Positions 1-12,658 of a stretch of DNA of 64,000 nt are shown here, one piece after another (position 1 is the first letter of the stretch; each line of letters begins with the position of its first letter). The position numbers and the translations under genes were made by a program. The stretch lies in assembly GCF_943734655.1 (NCBI RefSeq), contig NC_071354.1:142719142-142783141 (forward strand), read 5' to 3'. The stretch comes from Sabethes cyaneus. Taxonomy: Eukaryota > Arthropoda > Insecta > Diptera > Culicidae. The notes beneath the pieces were generated by a model. It was given only the letters and a program-made list of their open reading frames with translations, searched no databases and had not been told where the DNA came from.

Positions 1-105
1 AAGATACCTACTGATCTGGAACAGATTTTAATCGGTTTACTGGGTATTTGGCTGCCTGTTCATTTTACCCCCCCCCCTGTTCATTTTACCCACAGTTCCC
101 CTACA

Positions 106-530
106 TTGTCAGCTTCGTACGACTGCGTATGCTTCTTGATCGTAGCGTTTTGCGAAGGGCAAAGTAGGCCCGATTTCCAACTTGAATGCGTCGCTGAATT
201 TCCTTACTAGTGTTGATGTCAACTGGTCACCAGCTATTCCAAATACATGAATTCATCTACCACTTCTAGTTCGTCGCCGTCAACGTTTACCGTTTTTTTT
301 CCTTTGAGCCTCTTCTATTAATGTATTTGGTCTTCGACGCATTTATTTTTAGCGAAATCCTCCGCTCCGCTAGACTCCGCTTTCAGTTGCGCGTAGATTG
401 CCTCCGAAGTCGCAAAGTTGGCTGTTGAACAGCATGCATGATAAGCCGTCACCTTGTCTCAACCCTCGCCGCGTCTCCAAGGGACTAGAGAGTGTCTCCG
501 AGATGCTCAAGAAACAACCAACTATGTACA
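106..530 (-). pseudogene. RTE-like LINE reverse transcriptase fragment
   Basis: Read on the minus strand this stretch encodes broken pieces of a non-LTR reverse transcriptase. 'TRRGLRQGDGLSCMLFN' (about 423-475) is the conserved block before the catalytic box. 'VDGDELEVVDEFMYLE' (about 230-290) matches the post-catalytic block that also occurs in the copy at 3.4-4.5 kb. Stop codons and frame changes separate the blocks, and the FADD box between them is missing. A decayed fragment of the same broad family as the other RTE-like copies here; the clade is inferred from motif style. Confidence 0.7.
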
Positions 531-545
531 CAACTAACTTGGTGT

Positions 546-569
546 AGTAGTAGTAGTAGTAGTAGTAGC
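546..569. repeat. (TAG)n microsatellite
   Basis: About eight TAG trinucleotides in a row, just downstream of the RTE-like fragment and 25 bp before the TIR element. Confidence 0.9.
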
Positions 570-593
570 CCAGTAGTTTCCAGCTGGGAAACA

Positions 594-908
594 GCCCCAG
601 GTAACCAATAAGCATTTCCAATGCAATTTAAAAGCAAGCCAATAAGCATTTAAGTTGCCTTAAATGCTACTTAAATACTATTTTGGCAAAATATGCGGCT
701 ACTTTACTGCTAGCCCTCTTATAGTGCTGACAATGCTTATTTGCAGCTAGTTACCAACAAGAAGAATTTAAATAGAATTGTGGATGCCAATTTACAACAG
801 TTATGCAGTCAAAAAGCTGATAAACAACAACCTGCAGTATAAAACTCCAGGGATGCTAATAAACGACTGATTTACTGCTTATTTTAATGCTTATTGGTTA
901 CCTGGGGC
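594..908. mobile_element. MITE-like element with 23-bp terminal inverted repeats
   Basis: The left end (594-616) reads GCCCCAGGTAACCAATAAGC followed by ATT, and its exact reverse complement closes the element at 886-908. The 315-bp interior is AT-rich, has no coding capacity, and carries extra copies of AATAAGCATT near the left end. No clear target duplication was found at the flanks. The terminus CCCAGGTAAC resembles that of the 1,029-bp element at 32,003, which suggests a shared transposase type (inference). Confidence 0.75.
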
Positions 909-3357
909 CTTCAGTTGATGTTTTTCGAATTATTGGTCAAAAAGATACGTTCAGGGCATCAACTTCAAGTTCAATCGAAACGAATAGACCCATCTTAATG
1001 GAAAAAACGAACATAAGATCATGATTGACTTCTCATAAAAACAAGCAATGTAACGTTTAAACTTAAACTGCTGTAAGCGAGATATGAGCCGCTCCGAATT
1101 ATAGTGGTCTATTGACCATTTTTGTCAAAAATGAGATTTTTGCATAAATCGCATCTTTTTGCATAAATGTACTATATAAACATTAAAAATTTCAAAATAG
1201 TTGGTTTCCGACCTGCTTTTTTCATGTTAAATTTTTGGTCCGGAACAGAATGACCATTCTTAGTGTTCTATGAGCATGGGACCATTACAGTGTTCTATGA
1301 GCATGGGACTTACTTGTGATAGAGATTGATAAAAAAAACTCCCATAATTTGGACATTTGGTGAAAGTTAATAAGCGTAAGTCGACTATTGTTTTTTAAAA
1401 CAATATTCAAATCCAAAATACTAAAAATTACCAAAAGTAATGAACAACGATGTAAAAATCGACAGTATTCGTAGTGAGTGAACGGAGGATTGAGAAGCGA
1501 AGGTCTAATAAATCTCAAGTGGACACACCATCTCCGATTTCAATTAAATTTAATGTAATTACTCCTTTCGTCCTCACATTCAATTTTCCAAAGTTTTATC
1601 CGAAAGAATCAATCCCCCTAGTAGTGATGCTTGTCCATTTTCTTAATATGTTCAAAAAATAAAACTTTTTCGCGTTCAAATCCTTTTATTTAATTTTTTG
1701 CCAGCATTGTTTTTGTTAAACGCGAAAATCTCACAACATCCCCAATTTTATTGTTGGAGTTCGTCACCGTGAATTTTATATATCAATTTTGTTGATTTTT
1801 TCGGTGAAAATAAAAACTATGATGCTTTCAGCGGACGTTTCGACTTACTATCCTTCAGTCATTGACTACGCATTAAACATCTATTCTCACTGCGTCGTCC
1901 TCTAGGACGTATCAAGAAACATGTACGCCAAATTTGCTGAAGAACAGTCAAGGCTTTGCGGAGTTATGGTGCAACTCGTTTACTTTTATATACTTAAATA
2001 TGTTAAAACCACACATATTCAAAGTTGATTTATTTGAGATAGACAAAAATCCACTCTCCAATTTTTTGATATTATACACAAAAAATCACGATCTTTCAAA
2101 CGCAATCAACCGATTTTAATTCTGCTTGCACCTTTCTGAGATACTAACATTTAAAAACGACCTATTTTTATCATAAAAATTAATATAAGTGTAGAAGTAA
2201 AGTAGATAGCCAATTTCTTTTTCCACCACAAGTTGCGTCTCATTGAGCCTCAAAAGTCATCTGAGGAAGTGTTTTGCGAGAATTGCAAAATAAAAAAGTT
2301 ATGGAGAAAAATCGCAAAATAGCAGGGTCACCCTAACTTGACTCAGGAAAATCGCTCTAATATGGAAACGGTTCAAGATAGAAGGATTTCGCCTTCTGCA
2401 ATATTACTCAAAATACTTTAAGCTATAAAATTGCTGAAGTAAATATCGCTCTATCTTGTTTCGTTTTGAAGATAATTTTTGGATCTTGGTTAATTTAAGT
2501 GTCACCCTAAAATAGCTCATGCCAAAAAAAGCGGCATCCTAAATCAGGATTTTGTTGCTAAGACGTAAATCAACGACTACTGAGTAAACAATTTTTTCCA
2601 CCTAATTTGGCTTTCTGGACCATAGTGCAGTGTGATCGATCTTCTCGGATTTTTACCAAATTTGGTCACAGTGTTCGTTCTGGGTCAAAAAGCAAAAATT
2701 ACAAGCTTGGTGCCGATTAGACTCCCCCTCCTTCTAAACACCCCTCCTTCTCTATGCCCTGTTGTGAAAGCATGTATACAGTATGTAGTAAACATTTTCT
2801 GAGCAATGTTGCCAGCTTTTCAGTTTAAATTTTGGAATTTGGCAACACTGTCAAAAATTTTTTTAAGTGATTTTTACATAAAAATAATCTGGGACATACG
2901 ATGGAATTGGAATTTTTGAGATCAAATTGTATTCATTTCGAGAAAAATAGAAATTTAGTTTTTAAATCGAATCAAAAAATATTTGGCAGCACTGATACTA
3001 AAAAAATACTATTTTTTAGAATTCATTGGGCAATTTTCTTTGAAAATGTGAAAATAGTGCCTTCTTAGATTTAATGCTTTCGGAGATATTAGCAAAAGAA
3101 AATAAACGGATTTGACGAAAACAACCCAATTTTGGTCATAAAAACTACAATAAGAGTGCAATAAAACTAACACTGGTATTTTGGAAAACCTTCACTCAGT
3201 TTGTTTACATTTTGCAGATTGGCCCTTTTGAAAAGTTGGTACCGAATTTTCTTTGATTATACAATTTTTCATGAATCGTGCAAAATGATAAGAAAGTAAC
3301 TAGGAATGTGTTCACGTGACTGAGACCAATAGATTAAGTGAGTTAGTGGGATTTTTC
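909..3357. other. AT-rich non-coding stretch
   Basis: No exon, RNA gene or clear mobile-element boundary was found. Short phrases such as 'caccctaa' and 'ttggcaacactg' recur, as in mosquito intergenic DNA, but without a definable unit. Short open frames lack any recognisable domain. Confidence 0.5.
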
Positions 3358-3394
3358 TGGCCTTCTTACTTACTTACTTAGGTGGCTTGCCGTC

Positions 3395-3620
3395 CTAAGA
3401 CAAAGCCTGTTGAACAAAATTTCTCCATGTAACTCGGTTGAGGGCTACCGCTCTCCAATTCCTCGGACACCGAGTACTTTCCGCCAGATCTCGCTCCACC
3501 TGGTCTAACCATCTTGCTCGCTGCGCTCCTGGTCGTCTTGTTCCTACCGGATTTGAGGCAAACACCATCTTTGCAGGGTAGTTGTCCGGCATTCTTGCAA
3601 CATGCGCTGCCCATCGTATC
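3395..3620 (-). pseudogene. RTE-like LINE C-terminal tail
   Basis: Minus-strand continuation of the reverse transcriptase in another frame: MPDNYPAKMVFASNPVGTRR, then QRARWLDQVERDLAE, then NWRAVALNRVTWRNFVQQAL. The same tail ends the copies at 15.6 kb and 26.6 kb, so it marks the 3' end of the family. A frameshift near 3625 separates it from the preceding block. Confidence 0.8.
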
Positions 3621-3633
3621 CGTCCAGCTTTAG

Positions 3634-4497
3634 CTACCTTCTGGGTTTGCCATAGAGCTGTGCAAGTTCATGGTTCATCCTCCGCCTCCATACTCCGTTC
3701 TCCTGTACGCCGCCGAAGATCGTTCTTAGCACTCGTCGTTCGAAGACTCTGAGCACTCGCAGGTCCTCCTCGAGCATTGTCCATGTTTCATGCCCGCAGA
3801 AAACAACCGGTCTAATAAGCGTCTTGTACAGGGTGCACTTTGTACGGGGACTTAGTCTGCTCGACCGCAATTGCTTGTGGAGCCCATAGTAAGCACGACT
3901 TCCGCTGATAATACGCCTCCGAATCTCACGGCTGGTATCATTGTCCGCCGTTACCAGTGAGCCAAGGTAGACAAATTCATCGACTACCTCAAACTCATCG
4001 CCGTCGATCAATATACTACTGCTCAAGCGGTGTCGTTCGGCCTCGGTTCCGCTGGCCAGCATGTACTTTGTTTTAGACGTATTTACCTTTAACCCAATCT
4101 TTTCTGCTTCGCGCTTCAGTCTGGTGTACTGTTCAGCCACCGCCACAGATGTTCTGCCGATAATATCCATGTCATCGGCAAAGCAGACGAATTGACTAGA
4201 TTTGTTGAATATCGTGCCCCGCGTGTTAATATCCACTCGGTTCATAACACCTTGTAGCGCTATGTTGAACAGCAGGCATGAAAGACCATTACCATGACGA
4301 AGCCCTCTGTGTGATTCGAATGAACTTGACAATCCACCCGAAATCCGAACACAGCACTGTGTACCATCCATCGTAGATTTAATCAGTTTGATGAGCTTCC
4401 TGGGGAAGCTGTTCTCGTCCATGATTTTCCATAGCTCTTTCCGGTCGATGGTATCATATGCGGCTTTGAAGTCAACGAATAAATTGATGCGAATAAA
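3634..4497 (-). pseudogene. RTE-like reverse transcriptase, C-terminal half (truncated)
   Basis: An open frame of nearly 290 codons without its own start; the ATG at 4518 lies in flanking DNA. Visible motifs in order are FVDFKAAYDT (first catalytic Asp), RHGNGLSCLLFN, QFVCFADDMDI (intact FADD catalytic pair) and VDEFVYLGSLVTADN. The C-terminal block follows, with RVFERRVLRTIFGG and GVWRRRMNHEL. This layout is typical of RTE/BovB-like elements, in which reverse transcriptase follows an apurinic endonuclease; that domain is absent here. The protein would act in target-primed reverse transcription. The clade is inferred; Loner- or I-like is the alternative. Confidence 0.85.
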
Positions 4498-4610
4498 TGG
4501 CCTTCTTAGAAGTACCATTAATAGATGGTAGATGAATTTTTACAGGCAGTTAACGTAGCTATAGAAAAAAAATTGAGTGTTGAAGTTAACTATTTCTCAT
4601 AGCCTTGTAG

Positions 4611-5010
4611 TAGTGAGACAATTCTGTACTATTTTGATATTGTCTTAAAGCTGGTAGTCATTGGAATAACCTTCCCGAAGACCACAACTTTCTAGATAGT
4701 TAGCAGCGCGAGATACAGCCTGTATATGATTATTACATATACACTAGCATCACGTAGTGAGATAATTCTGCGCTATTTTCCATACCACCCTAAAGCTGGT
4801 AGTCATTTGAATAACCTTCCCGAAGACCGCAACGTTCTAGATAGTCAGTAGCGCAAGGTACAGCCTGTATAAGAATATTACATATACACTAGCGCCACGT
4901 AGTGAGACAGTTCTGCGCTATTTTGCATACCACCTTGAAGCTGGCAGTCATTTGAATAACCTTCCCGAAGACCGCAACTTGCTAGACGGTCAGCAGCGCA
5001 AGATACAGCC
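4611..5010. repeat. 144-145 bp tandem repeat, ~2.8 copies
   Basis: Units begin 'agtgaga' at 4612, 4756 and 4901. Each contains 'gctggtagtcat', 'aataaccttcccgaagacc' and ends near 'agatacagcc'. The last unit is cut at 5010. Copies differ by scattered substitutions, so it is a moderately old satellite-like block. Confidence 0.9.
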
Positions 5011-7386
5011 ATTTACAAATCCCATGGAGATAGACCACTATGTTGCGGAACGTTTTGGGGATTACGGTGAAAATATATATGAAATCATAGCGGTCTATGT
5101 ACATTGGTGTGAATAAATCGTATATTTTGACAAAAGTTGGGATTTTTACGTATTCTCATGTTGAATCACTTTATACACTATGCATTAAAACACTTGGTTT
5201 GGATAAAATAATTGTATATAATTTATTACAAAGTTTTTTACACAATTGCATCTCCTGCAAAATTAACTTTAATTCGGAACGGCTCATATATCGGCCGATT
5301 CCCGTTACCAAACCGACCATACCAAACGAAACACATATATCAATAAAATAAATGGCTGTGCAAAATAAACTTATGATAAATACAACACCTTTCATGGACG
5401 CTCCTGCTTACTAAACTCAATGATTATAAATTTGTGGAGTCACACAGTTATGTACTCACATATCACTGGAAGTGTGAAATATAAGGTGACTCCATTAATT
5501 CCTAAGCAATTGGAGACGCATGGTTATATCTCCAAGCTGTAATACCGTTAGTTAAAATTTTTTAGCCTGTATTCATAATTTTCTACAATGTTTGTCTTAA
5601 TAAAGGCATAATTTTCTTAAATTTTGATTTCTATAGTAATAATATTTAGTCTATTAGAGGCATAGATAATAATACCCTCCGAAGCACATTTCAAATTTAA
5701 ATAACTTCAATTTAGCACTGCAATGCAAGCAAAGCATAATTGAAATAATCGAGAGCTGACAAAACTCTAAAAGTACTGCAGATATAGTTTGGTTGTGGAA
5801 TTCACTCGGGAACTCTTCTAACAAAAATTGCACAAACCACCGTTTCGTTATCATGCACACAAAAACTTGAACAGACAGACAACTATGAACAACAATTGTT
5901 GTCAGTAAGTGGAATGCAGCCCAGTCATATCAAAGAGCTGTCGAAAGCAGCGACCAACATGACTCTACGAGATTGAATATTTATACGGCACCTGTGCGCG
6001 GCAAAGCAAAACACGTAGTAATAACAATATAATACTAGCACTAGCTGTAGGTATGTGAGTTTTCCCGACAGATCTAATATGAGTTTAATATGGAATGTGG
6101 AAATTCCAGCATGTTGAAGACACACAATGGTGCATTTCGACGAGTAATTGATGTTGGTACGGAATACCACTTCAAGCAGATCACTTGCTTAGCGATTTTC
6201 CTGCGAAAGGGCAGTGTAAAACCACTTTATGGAGGATACCAATGGAGTTAATAGGTACTTTTCAAAACTCTCATTCAAATATGGGCTGAAGGGTCACATT
6301 ATTTTATCAACTTCCGCACACGGGCATAGTGCATCGGCTTATAAAAAAAAATAATGTTTCAAATAATTCGGGATCTGCTATTAAAGTTTTTCAGAAATAT
6401 TGGAGCAATATGGTTTGAAAAAAAAAATCATAAATGTTTCACGATGGTGGGAAACTCAAAAAAAATGCGAAGAAACTATTTTATCCCTCATGTAATTTTT
6501 TTAATGGAATATTACGCTGTAAAACATATTGGGACGAAATGGAACTATGAAATAATTGCTTTTGAGTATAAAATGCATATTCTTTACGGCGGAAAATTAA
6601 AACTATGATACTAAGAATAGAACTTGGGCAATGTTTCCACTGGTTTCCTCAACAGGTAGTGCACGTAGTTCATAACAAGCTGCATTTTAAATAATCGGTT
6701 ATTACAGATTGTTATCGCTTTCATTACTCTCTAGTGCTTATACAAAAGGCCTGCTTTCTCACAACAAATTGAAAAGGTTTATCCGCGTTAAAGCACAAAG
6801 GTATGAACTCGGTTATTTCAAAACATAGGTACACGTATCTGTTTATGCCGACGAAGTTGTTTTGCTTTTCTTTATCTTCAGTTCAGAGGAAATTGAGTTT
6901 TTCCATAGTGATAAGATAAACTGTGAACTGTAAGCGCTGGAAACAAAGCAAGGACATCCAAAGGTCGTCTCGTGTTCTTTTCCCCAGGGGTTGGCCTCAA
7001 ATGAAAAATAATACAATAATTGAAATGAAGCTTATGCAAATATTGTTCGCAATGATTAAATCATGCATTAAAATGGTGTGAATTATTTTCGAAATTGAAT
7101 GGAGCGTTTTGACGTACGCATAAAATAATGGCCGAAAGATATTTCAACTATCCAGTTCCTGGAAAGGTGTTGATTTATTGATCCATTTTATGAAATGGCG
7201 AGTTCAATACTGTCGTTAAATGGTGAATGGAAGTTATGATTGCGCCACAAAACAAATAATTCACGCGAATCATCATCGATACAAAAGCTTGAAAACTTTG
7301 CAATAAAAAAATCATTTCTTCCATCACATGCATGAACTGCATACTCGTTAATCTCGATATTTTCCCTTATTTTCCATCTCGTTTAG
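5011..7386. other. Intron-like AT-rich sequence upstream of the FN3 exon
   Basis: No supported gene or RNA. The 3' end has a good polypyrimidine tract and acceptor (ttttccatctcgtttag ending at 7386), so the stretch is probably the preceding intron of the FN3 gene. The N-terminal exon with the expected signal peptide was not found in it. Confidence 0.5.
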
Positions 7387-7528
7387 GTTCGATTCCTAGT
7401 GCACCGGAAAACATTACCATTACGTTCCTCTCGCCGACCTCGGTTCGCGTTTCATGGCAGACCTCGATGGATCCACACACGATGCCAGTTGACAAATACG
7501 ATGTTACCTATAAACCGACTGATGCCAG
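7387..7528 (+). CDS. FN3 membrane protein, exon encoding first half of the fibronectin type III domain
   Basis: An internal coding exon, not an independent gene. Acceptor 'cgtttag' precedes 7387 and donor 'gtaatc' follows 7528. It enters in phase 1 and leaves in phase 2 (142 nt). The reading PSAPENITITFLSPTSVRVS, then WQTSMDPHTMPVDKYDVTYK, is the first half of an FN3 fold: the Pro-rich A strand, the core Trp of the B strand and the YDVTY C strand. PENIT contains an N-glycosylation sequon. The split last codon (AG) joins the G at 59595 to make Arg, and translation continues into the second half of the fold across a ~52-kb intron. FN3 domains mediate extracellular protein contacts. The architecture (one FN3 plus one TM) resembles the FNDC4/5 class, but orthology is not established. 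Confidence 0.88.
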
Positions 7529-7530
7529 GT

Positions 7531-9308
7531 AATCCCCGAGCTTCCGAACGGAAACCGACAGTTCATACAGTGGCAGTGACGCTTTTTATCCCGTTCCGTT
7601 GTGCTGTCATGTTGCTATGTTATGTCTTGCATATTACCGTGTTTCAGTGTGTGTACTTAGTATTAACAGAACGTACTGTCTACTGAAAATATTGGGTACT
7701 GAGCACACCGCCTGACTAGCATGCTACTTTACATGGTAATTCAAAAACGATTAAGTATATTTCGCTAAAGTGCCTGAAAGCTGAAATTCTTGCCTTTTGG
7801 GCGAATTTGCATATTTATTATTTCATTTATAAACATTGCTTAGGTGATTTCTAATATCCTTTGAGGTAATTGCTATGACTTGCGGTAAAATAATTTTAGA
7901 TGAAATTCTTTGAACTGAACTTTGCACGAATGGCCGTTTGGGTCACGCTTCGGTTGTTTGCATTTTTAATTGTTTTTTATCTTACTCCTGTTTAATTTTA
8001 CTTTAATCAAATAATGCAGGTCATATAGTCGCTTATTGGTTTTACTCATTCAGTTTAAACTTGTTAAATAGATGACGCAATTTTCAAAACCTGTTTAATT
8101 AGAGGCAATAGCTTAATCTAGAATAAACTGGCAACTACCGAAAACGTAGTACATATTTCTGGTTCAAACATCATTATCAAATCTGGCGAAGGATACGACT
8201 CTGTTCTTAACAGTTTTTACTTTTACTACTGTAACTCAACTAGGTATTCAATGGCTATGGTGAGTTTTTCTCTTAGTGAAATCATGGCACTTTCACTGTA
8301 AAACTTATGCACAACGTTTCAATCTATTTTTCTTCAATTAGCATCAGACATCTGCAATGTTTATTAACAACGCCGTTACAACGTTAAAATTAAATTTAAA
8401 GCACTTTTTAAAGACGCGGCATAATTTATAATTTTATGGAGTAAATTTATATTATCGAATTCAGAGTTTTCCCTCATTTAGGTCCTGTGTTGATGATTGA
8501 AACTTAGTATCCAATCAGGGATCAGTTGCAAATTAGAGGATTACAACGCATATATAATTACGTTGCTTGTGAACCTAAGTTTTGAGTATTCTGTATGCTT
8601 TATTTTTGAACTTGAAAAATGAACCAAGAGCAAATATCCAGTGTTAAACCGTTTAATGTCAAAGTACTATTTGAAACAAAGACCCAATCCATCGCGATTA
8701 GTTTCCTTGATAACGGAGCCGTAATAGTACACGACCACAGTCAATATAACTTATCGATTTCTCATTAGTGATAAAATATGGTTCGATAAGCGAACAAAAT
8801 GTCTATGCAAAATACATAACTCTGCTACCGGCAATATTCTGCCATATTGTCTTTATCATGCACATATAAACAGTAACTGTTTCAGTTCATTGTTTCTATA
8901 CTGTACATTGCGCTTGAAATAGCATGTACTAGAAACAAAAGCTAACCATGGTAACAGTGTGCAAGCGCTACTAGCGCTGAACATCTGAAAGTAACGAATG
9001 AACAAGTGAAGCAATGTCAATTTAACCTAAGTAAAAAAGGAAAATAATACTTTTATGAGTAGTTAACCAATTTATTTTACATCATACAATCAAATTAAAA
9101 TCCAATCAGATTGCAAAAAATAATGGCGTACATTTATAAGATCAACATGAATAATAAAAACTGCTCCTGGCAATAAATAATGAATGACATATAAACTATC
9201 CAATAAACCGCTATTTTCAATCAGAAAAATTAATGATAATTAGTACCATTGCATTAATAAATAATGTTGCATGTTACACAGGAATTTTACACAATTGGTG
9301 TTAATATG
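7531..9308. other. Intronic AT-rich stretch
   Basis: No exon, RNA gene or element boundary recognised. A short palindrome (AGCGCTACTAGCGCT, about 8964) is present. Open frames are short and lack domains. Confidence 0.4.
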
Positions 9309-9800
9309 CAGGGGTTAGACAAAATGATCGGGACAGGCAAAACTTTGACGAAATTCAAACGACCATAACTTCTACAAAATAGAACACTTATAGATGAAAC
9401 TAATTGCATTCGACGAGGAATTTTGTCTAGTTTTTTCTAAAATATTCAAAAATTTGCAGTAGTCAGTGGACACCGGAGATACGGACGGCTTTTCGTTCTC
9501 TTTTCACCAATTGACTGGAAATGAAACTTAGTTTCGGAATAATATATGAATAATAGTAAATTTCTACGTCAGAAAAAGATACAAGCGATGAAAAAAATCA
9601 GTTTTTGACACACCCCTGGCAACGCGGAATATCTTCGGTGTCCATTGACTACTGCGAATCTTGAAATGATTTGTAAAAATTAGAAAACTTCCGCGTCGAA
9701 TGCAACTGGTTTCATCTTAAAATGTCTTATTTTATAGAAGCTATGGCCGTTTGGATTTCGTTAAAATTTTGCTTGTCCCGATCATTTTGTCTAACTCCCG
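9309..9800. mobile_element. MITE with ~185-bp terminal inverted repeats (Tc1/mariner-type termini)
   Basis: The left end reads CAGGGGTTAGACAAAATGAT and the right end is its near reverse complement (CGGGAGTTAGACAAAATGAT on the minus strand). The arms match for about 185 bp with scattered mismatches, down to 'cagtagtcantggacacc' near the centre. The flanks are TG (9307-9308) and TA (9801-9802), consistent with a TA duplication with one decayed base. The 120-bp centre is non-coding. CAGGGG ends and a TA target suggest mobilisation by a Tc1/mariner-group transposase (inference). Confidence 0.8.
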
Positions 9801-10137
9801 TAAAAGCTATTAGTGTAAAATCTATCACTCTATCATTATATACCCTTTCACTTCCCCGACGCGAATGCACTATTACAATGGTGTAAAGTGTCGGTAATAA
9901 AATAACAACAACAACTCAATTCTGATTCATTTGACAGTACAGTCAAACTTCACTTAGCTACCAATGGTGTAGCAGCATTGTAGAACTATAAATACAAAAG
10001 ATATTGAAAATGTTATTCAGCAAAATTGTAGATAATAACAAATTCAACAAATGTCCCATATATCCCATCCCACATTGGATGAGACGGGACTGTCATATGA
10101 ATCGAAGTTAAGTCAAAATGATCAAACCATCCCACAG

Positions 10138-10975
10138 TGATCCAAACAGCGAAATACGTGCTCGTGTGATATTGCGCCGAAACGTGAAGTTTTTCGCATG
10201 TAGTGTCTTTAGGAACATTTCTTGGTATAATAAGCCCCTTCTTGTGAGAGAAATCTTTGGGTGATTAATTCCCTTAAAAGTAAGATACGGAATTTATTTT
10301 CTCGTATATTCGAGATACAGGTTTGTTACTCTCGGCAAAATTGTAGTAAATATTATTACAAATAACTTTGTCAAAGACACCATACTTGTATCTCTTAATG
10401 GAAATTATCTATGAAGCGTTATTCGTGGGCAAACCCTTTAAAACAGTTTTTAAACCCTGACTTATTCTGGTCAATTTTTACGTGTTCATAGTGTTCTAGA
10501 AAGTTGTGTATCTTGCTAAAATTAACGTTTCTGTAGAACATTAATATATGTTATTTTCTAAAGTTTCGGAGATTTTGAGCTTTTATGGTGAAAAATAGTA
10601 CTTTTTTGAGCTTATATATTTCCGAAGGTGGCAGATCAAACACCTCCTACTTAAAAGTACCACAAAAAAACCTGTAAAAGCTAGTGTCAATTGTCTGTAT
10701 CTGGTTGTATCCTCAAATGTTATAGTTATTTTAAAAATCCATCTCAGTCATGTTTACAGAACAATTAAACTGTACTTCGGATGCAATAAACGCCATTCTG
10801 TTTACGTTGACAATCTCTTTCAAACATGTTAAGTTACCAGCAATTTCTTCTCCTATTTTTGAGTCGAAAATGAATGAAGACTTAAAATGATTTGACGCAA
10901 TTAATAAGAGAAAAGCTTCCCAATAACTAACTTATGCCTATTTTGTTCAATTCCTTCGATTGATGTCTTTTCAAA
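10138..10975 (+). repeat. Left arm of a ~0.8-kb inverted repeat
   Basis: Pairs with 13570-14346 in inverted orientation. Matching landmarks include 'tccaaacagcgaaatacgtg' at the outer end, 'gagatacaggtttg', 'ggtgaaaaatagtac', 'cttcggatgcaataaacgcc' and 'cgcaattaat' near the inner end. This arm keeps about 100 bp (10641-10745) that is missing from the right arm. Part of that extra piece recurs at 30.8 kb, so it belongs to the family. Confidence 0.85.
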
Positions 10976-11039
10976 AGAACACACCCATAATGGGCTGGTA
11001 CCGAATGGTCGAAACACAAATGGTAAAATCACGAATGGT

Positions 11040-12545
11040 TTTCTGCCATCTAAAACTCCCACATGCCAAATTTGGTTCCATTTGATTGATTAGTTCTCGA
11101 GATAAGAGGAAATTTGCATTTCATTTGTATGGAAGCTCACCCTCTTAAAGGGGAGATGGGCCATAACTCGCTTTCTAAAGAAGAGAGGGGTCTCAATTCA
11201 CCATAAAAAAAAATCTTGCGTCCAAAACCACTTACATGTCAAATTTGGTTCCATTTGCTTGATTAGTTCTCGAGTTATGAGGAAATTTGTTTTTCATTTG
11301 TATAGGAGCCCCCACCCCTCTTAAAGTGGAGAAATCCATAGAAAATATACCATAGAAAATATTCTTGCCTACAAAAACACCCACATAATAAATTTGGTTC
11401 CATTTGCTTGATTAGTTCTAGAGTTATGAGAAAATTTGTATTTCGTTTGTATGAGAGCCCCCCTCTTAAAAAGGTAAGGGGTCCTAATTCATCATAGAAA
11501 AAATGGTTGCCTCCAAAAACACCCACATGCCAAATATGGTTCCATTTGCTTGATTAGTTCTCGAATTATGAGGAAATTTGTATTTTATTTGTGTAGAAGC
11601 ACCCCCTCTTAAAGTTGGGAGGGGTCCTAATTCACCAAAGAAAATATTTTTGCCTCCAGAAACCTCCACATGCCAAATTTGGTTCTATTTGCTTGATTAG
11701 TTCTCGAGTTATGAGGAAATTTGAATTTCATTTGTATAGGAGCCCCCCCTCCTAAAGTGGGTAGGGGTCCCAATTCATCATAGAAAAAATTTTTGTCTCC
11801 AAAAACACCCACATGCCAAATTTGGTTCCATTTGCTTAATTACTTCTCGAGTTATGAGGAAATTTGTATTTCGTTTGTATAGGAGCCCCCCCTCTTAAAG
11901 TTGGGAGGGGCCCAAATTCACCATAGAAAATATTCTTGCCCTCGAAAACTTTCACATGCCAAATTTGGTTTCATTTGCTTGATTAGCTCTCGAGTTATGA
12001 GGAAATTTGTATTTCATTTGTATAGGACCCCCCCCCCTCCTAAAGTGAGGAGGGGTCCCAGTTCATCATAGGAAAAAAATTTGTCTCCAAAAACACCCAC
12101 GTGTCAAATTTGGTTCCATTTGCTTGATTAGTTCTCGAGTTATGAGGAAAATTGTGTTTCTTTGGTACAGGAGCCCCCCCTCTTAAAGTGTGGAGGGGTC
12201 CTAATTTACTATAGAAAATATTCTTGCCCTCGAAAACCTTTACATGCCAAATTTGGTTCCATTTGCTTGATTAGTTCTCGAGTTATGAGGAAATTTGTAT
12301 GGAAGCCCCCCTTTTAAAGAGGAGAGGAGTTATAATTCCCCTTATAAAGAGGGGAGGGGTCTCAATTTACCATAGAATAAATTCTTGTCACCGGAAACAC
12401 CCACATGCCAAATTTTGTTCTATTTGCTTGATTAGTTGTCGAGTTAAGCAGAAATTTGTGTTTTATTTGTATGGGAGCCCCCCCTCTTAGTGAGGGGAGG
12501 GGTTTCTAACCATCACTAAAACCTTTCCTGGCCCCAAAAAACCTC
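11040..12545. repeat. ~140-bp tandem repeat block, about ten copies
   Basis: Each unit contains 'catgccaaatttggttcc', 'gattagttctcgagttatga', 'ggaaatttgtat', a G/C-run segment 'ggagcccccc' facing 'ggaggggtcc', and 'ttcaccatagaaaa'. The C-run and G-run in each unit could pair as a small hairpin. Open frames on the minus strand here come only from the periodicity. The same unit recurs at 37,400-37,960, so it belongs to a dispersed element. Confidence 0.92.
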
Positions 12546-12604
12546 TACATGCATATTTTCATGCCGATTGGTTCAGTAGTTTTCGATTCTATAAGGAACA
12601 TACG

Positions 12605-12658
<54 letters not shown>

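Larger units (their letters stand above)
3358..4508 (-). mobile_element. 5'-truncated RTE-like LINE with 11-bp target-site duplication
   Basis: The insertion occupies about 3369-4497 on the minus strand. It is bounded by TGGCCTTCTTA at 3358-3368 and 4498-4508, an 11-bp target-site duplication. The 3' end carries a short (CTTA)n tail (TAAG repeats on the coding strand), and the 5' end is cut inside the reverse transcriptase. A clean, fairly recent 5'-truncated LINE insertion. Confidence 0.88.

Noticed and set aside
11275..12490. Repeated ~60-80 codon frames with similar peptides
   Set aside because: They reflect the 140-bp tandem repeat; units vary in length and frame, with no domain.
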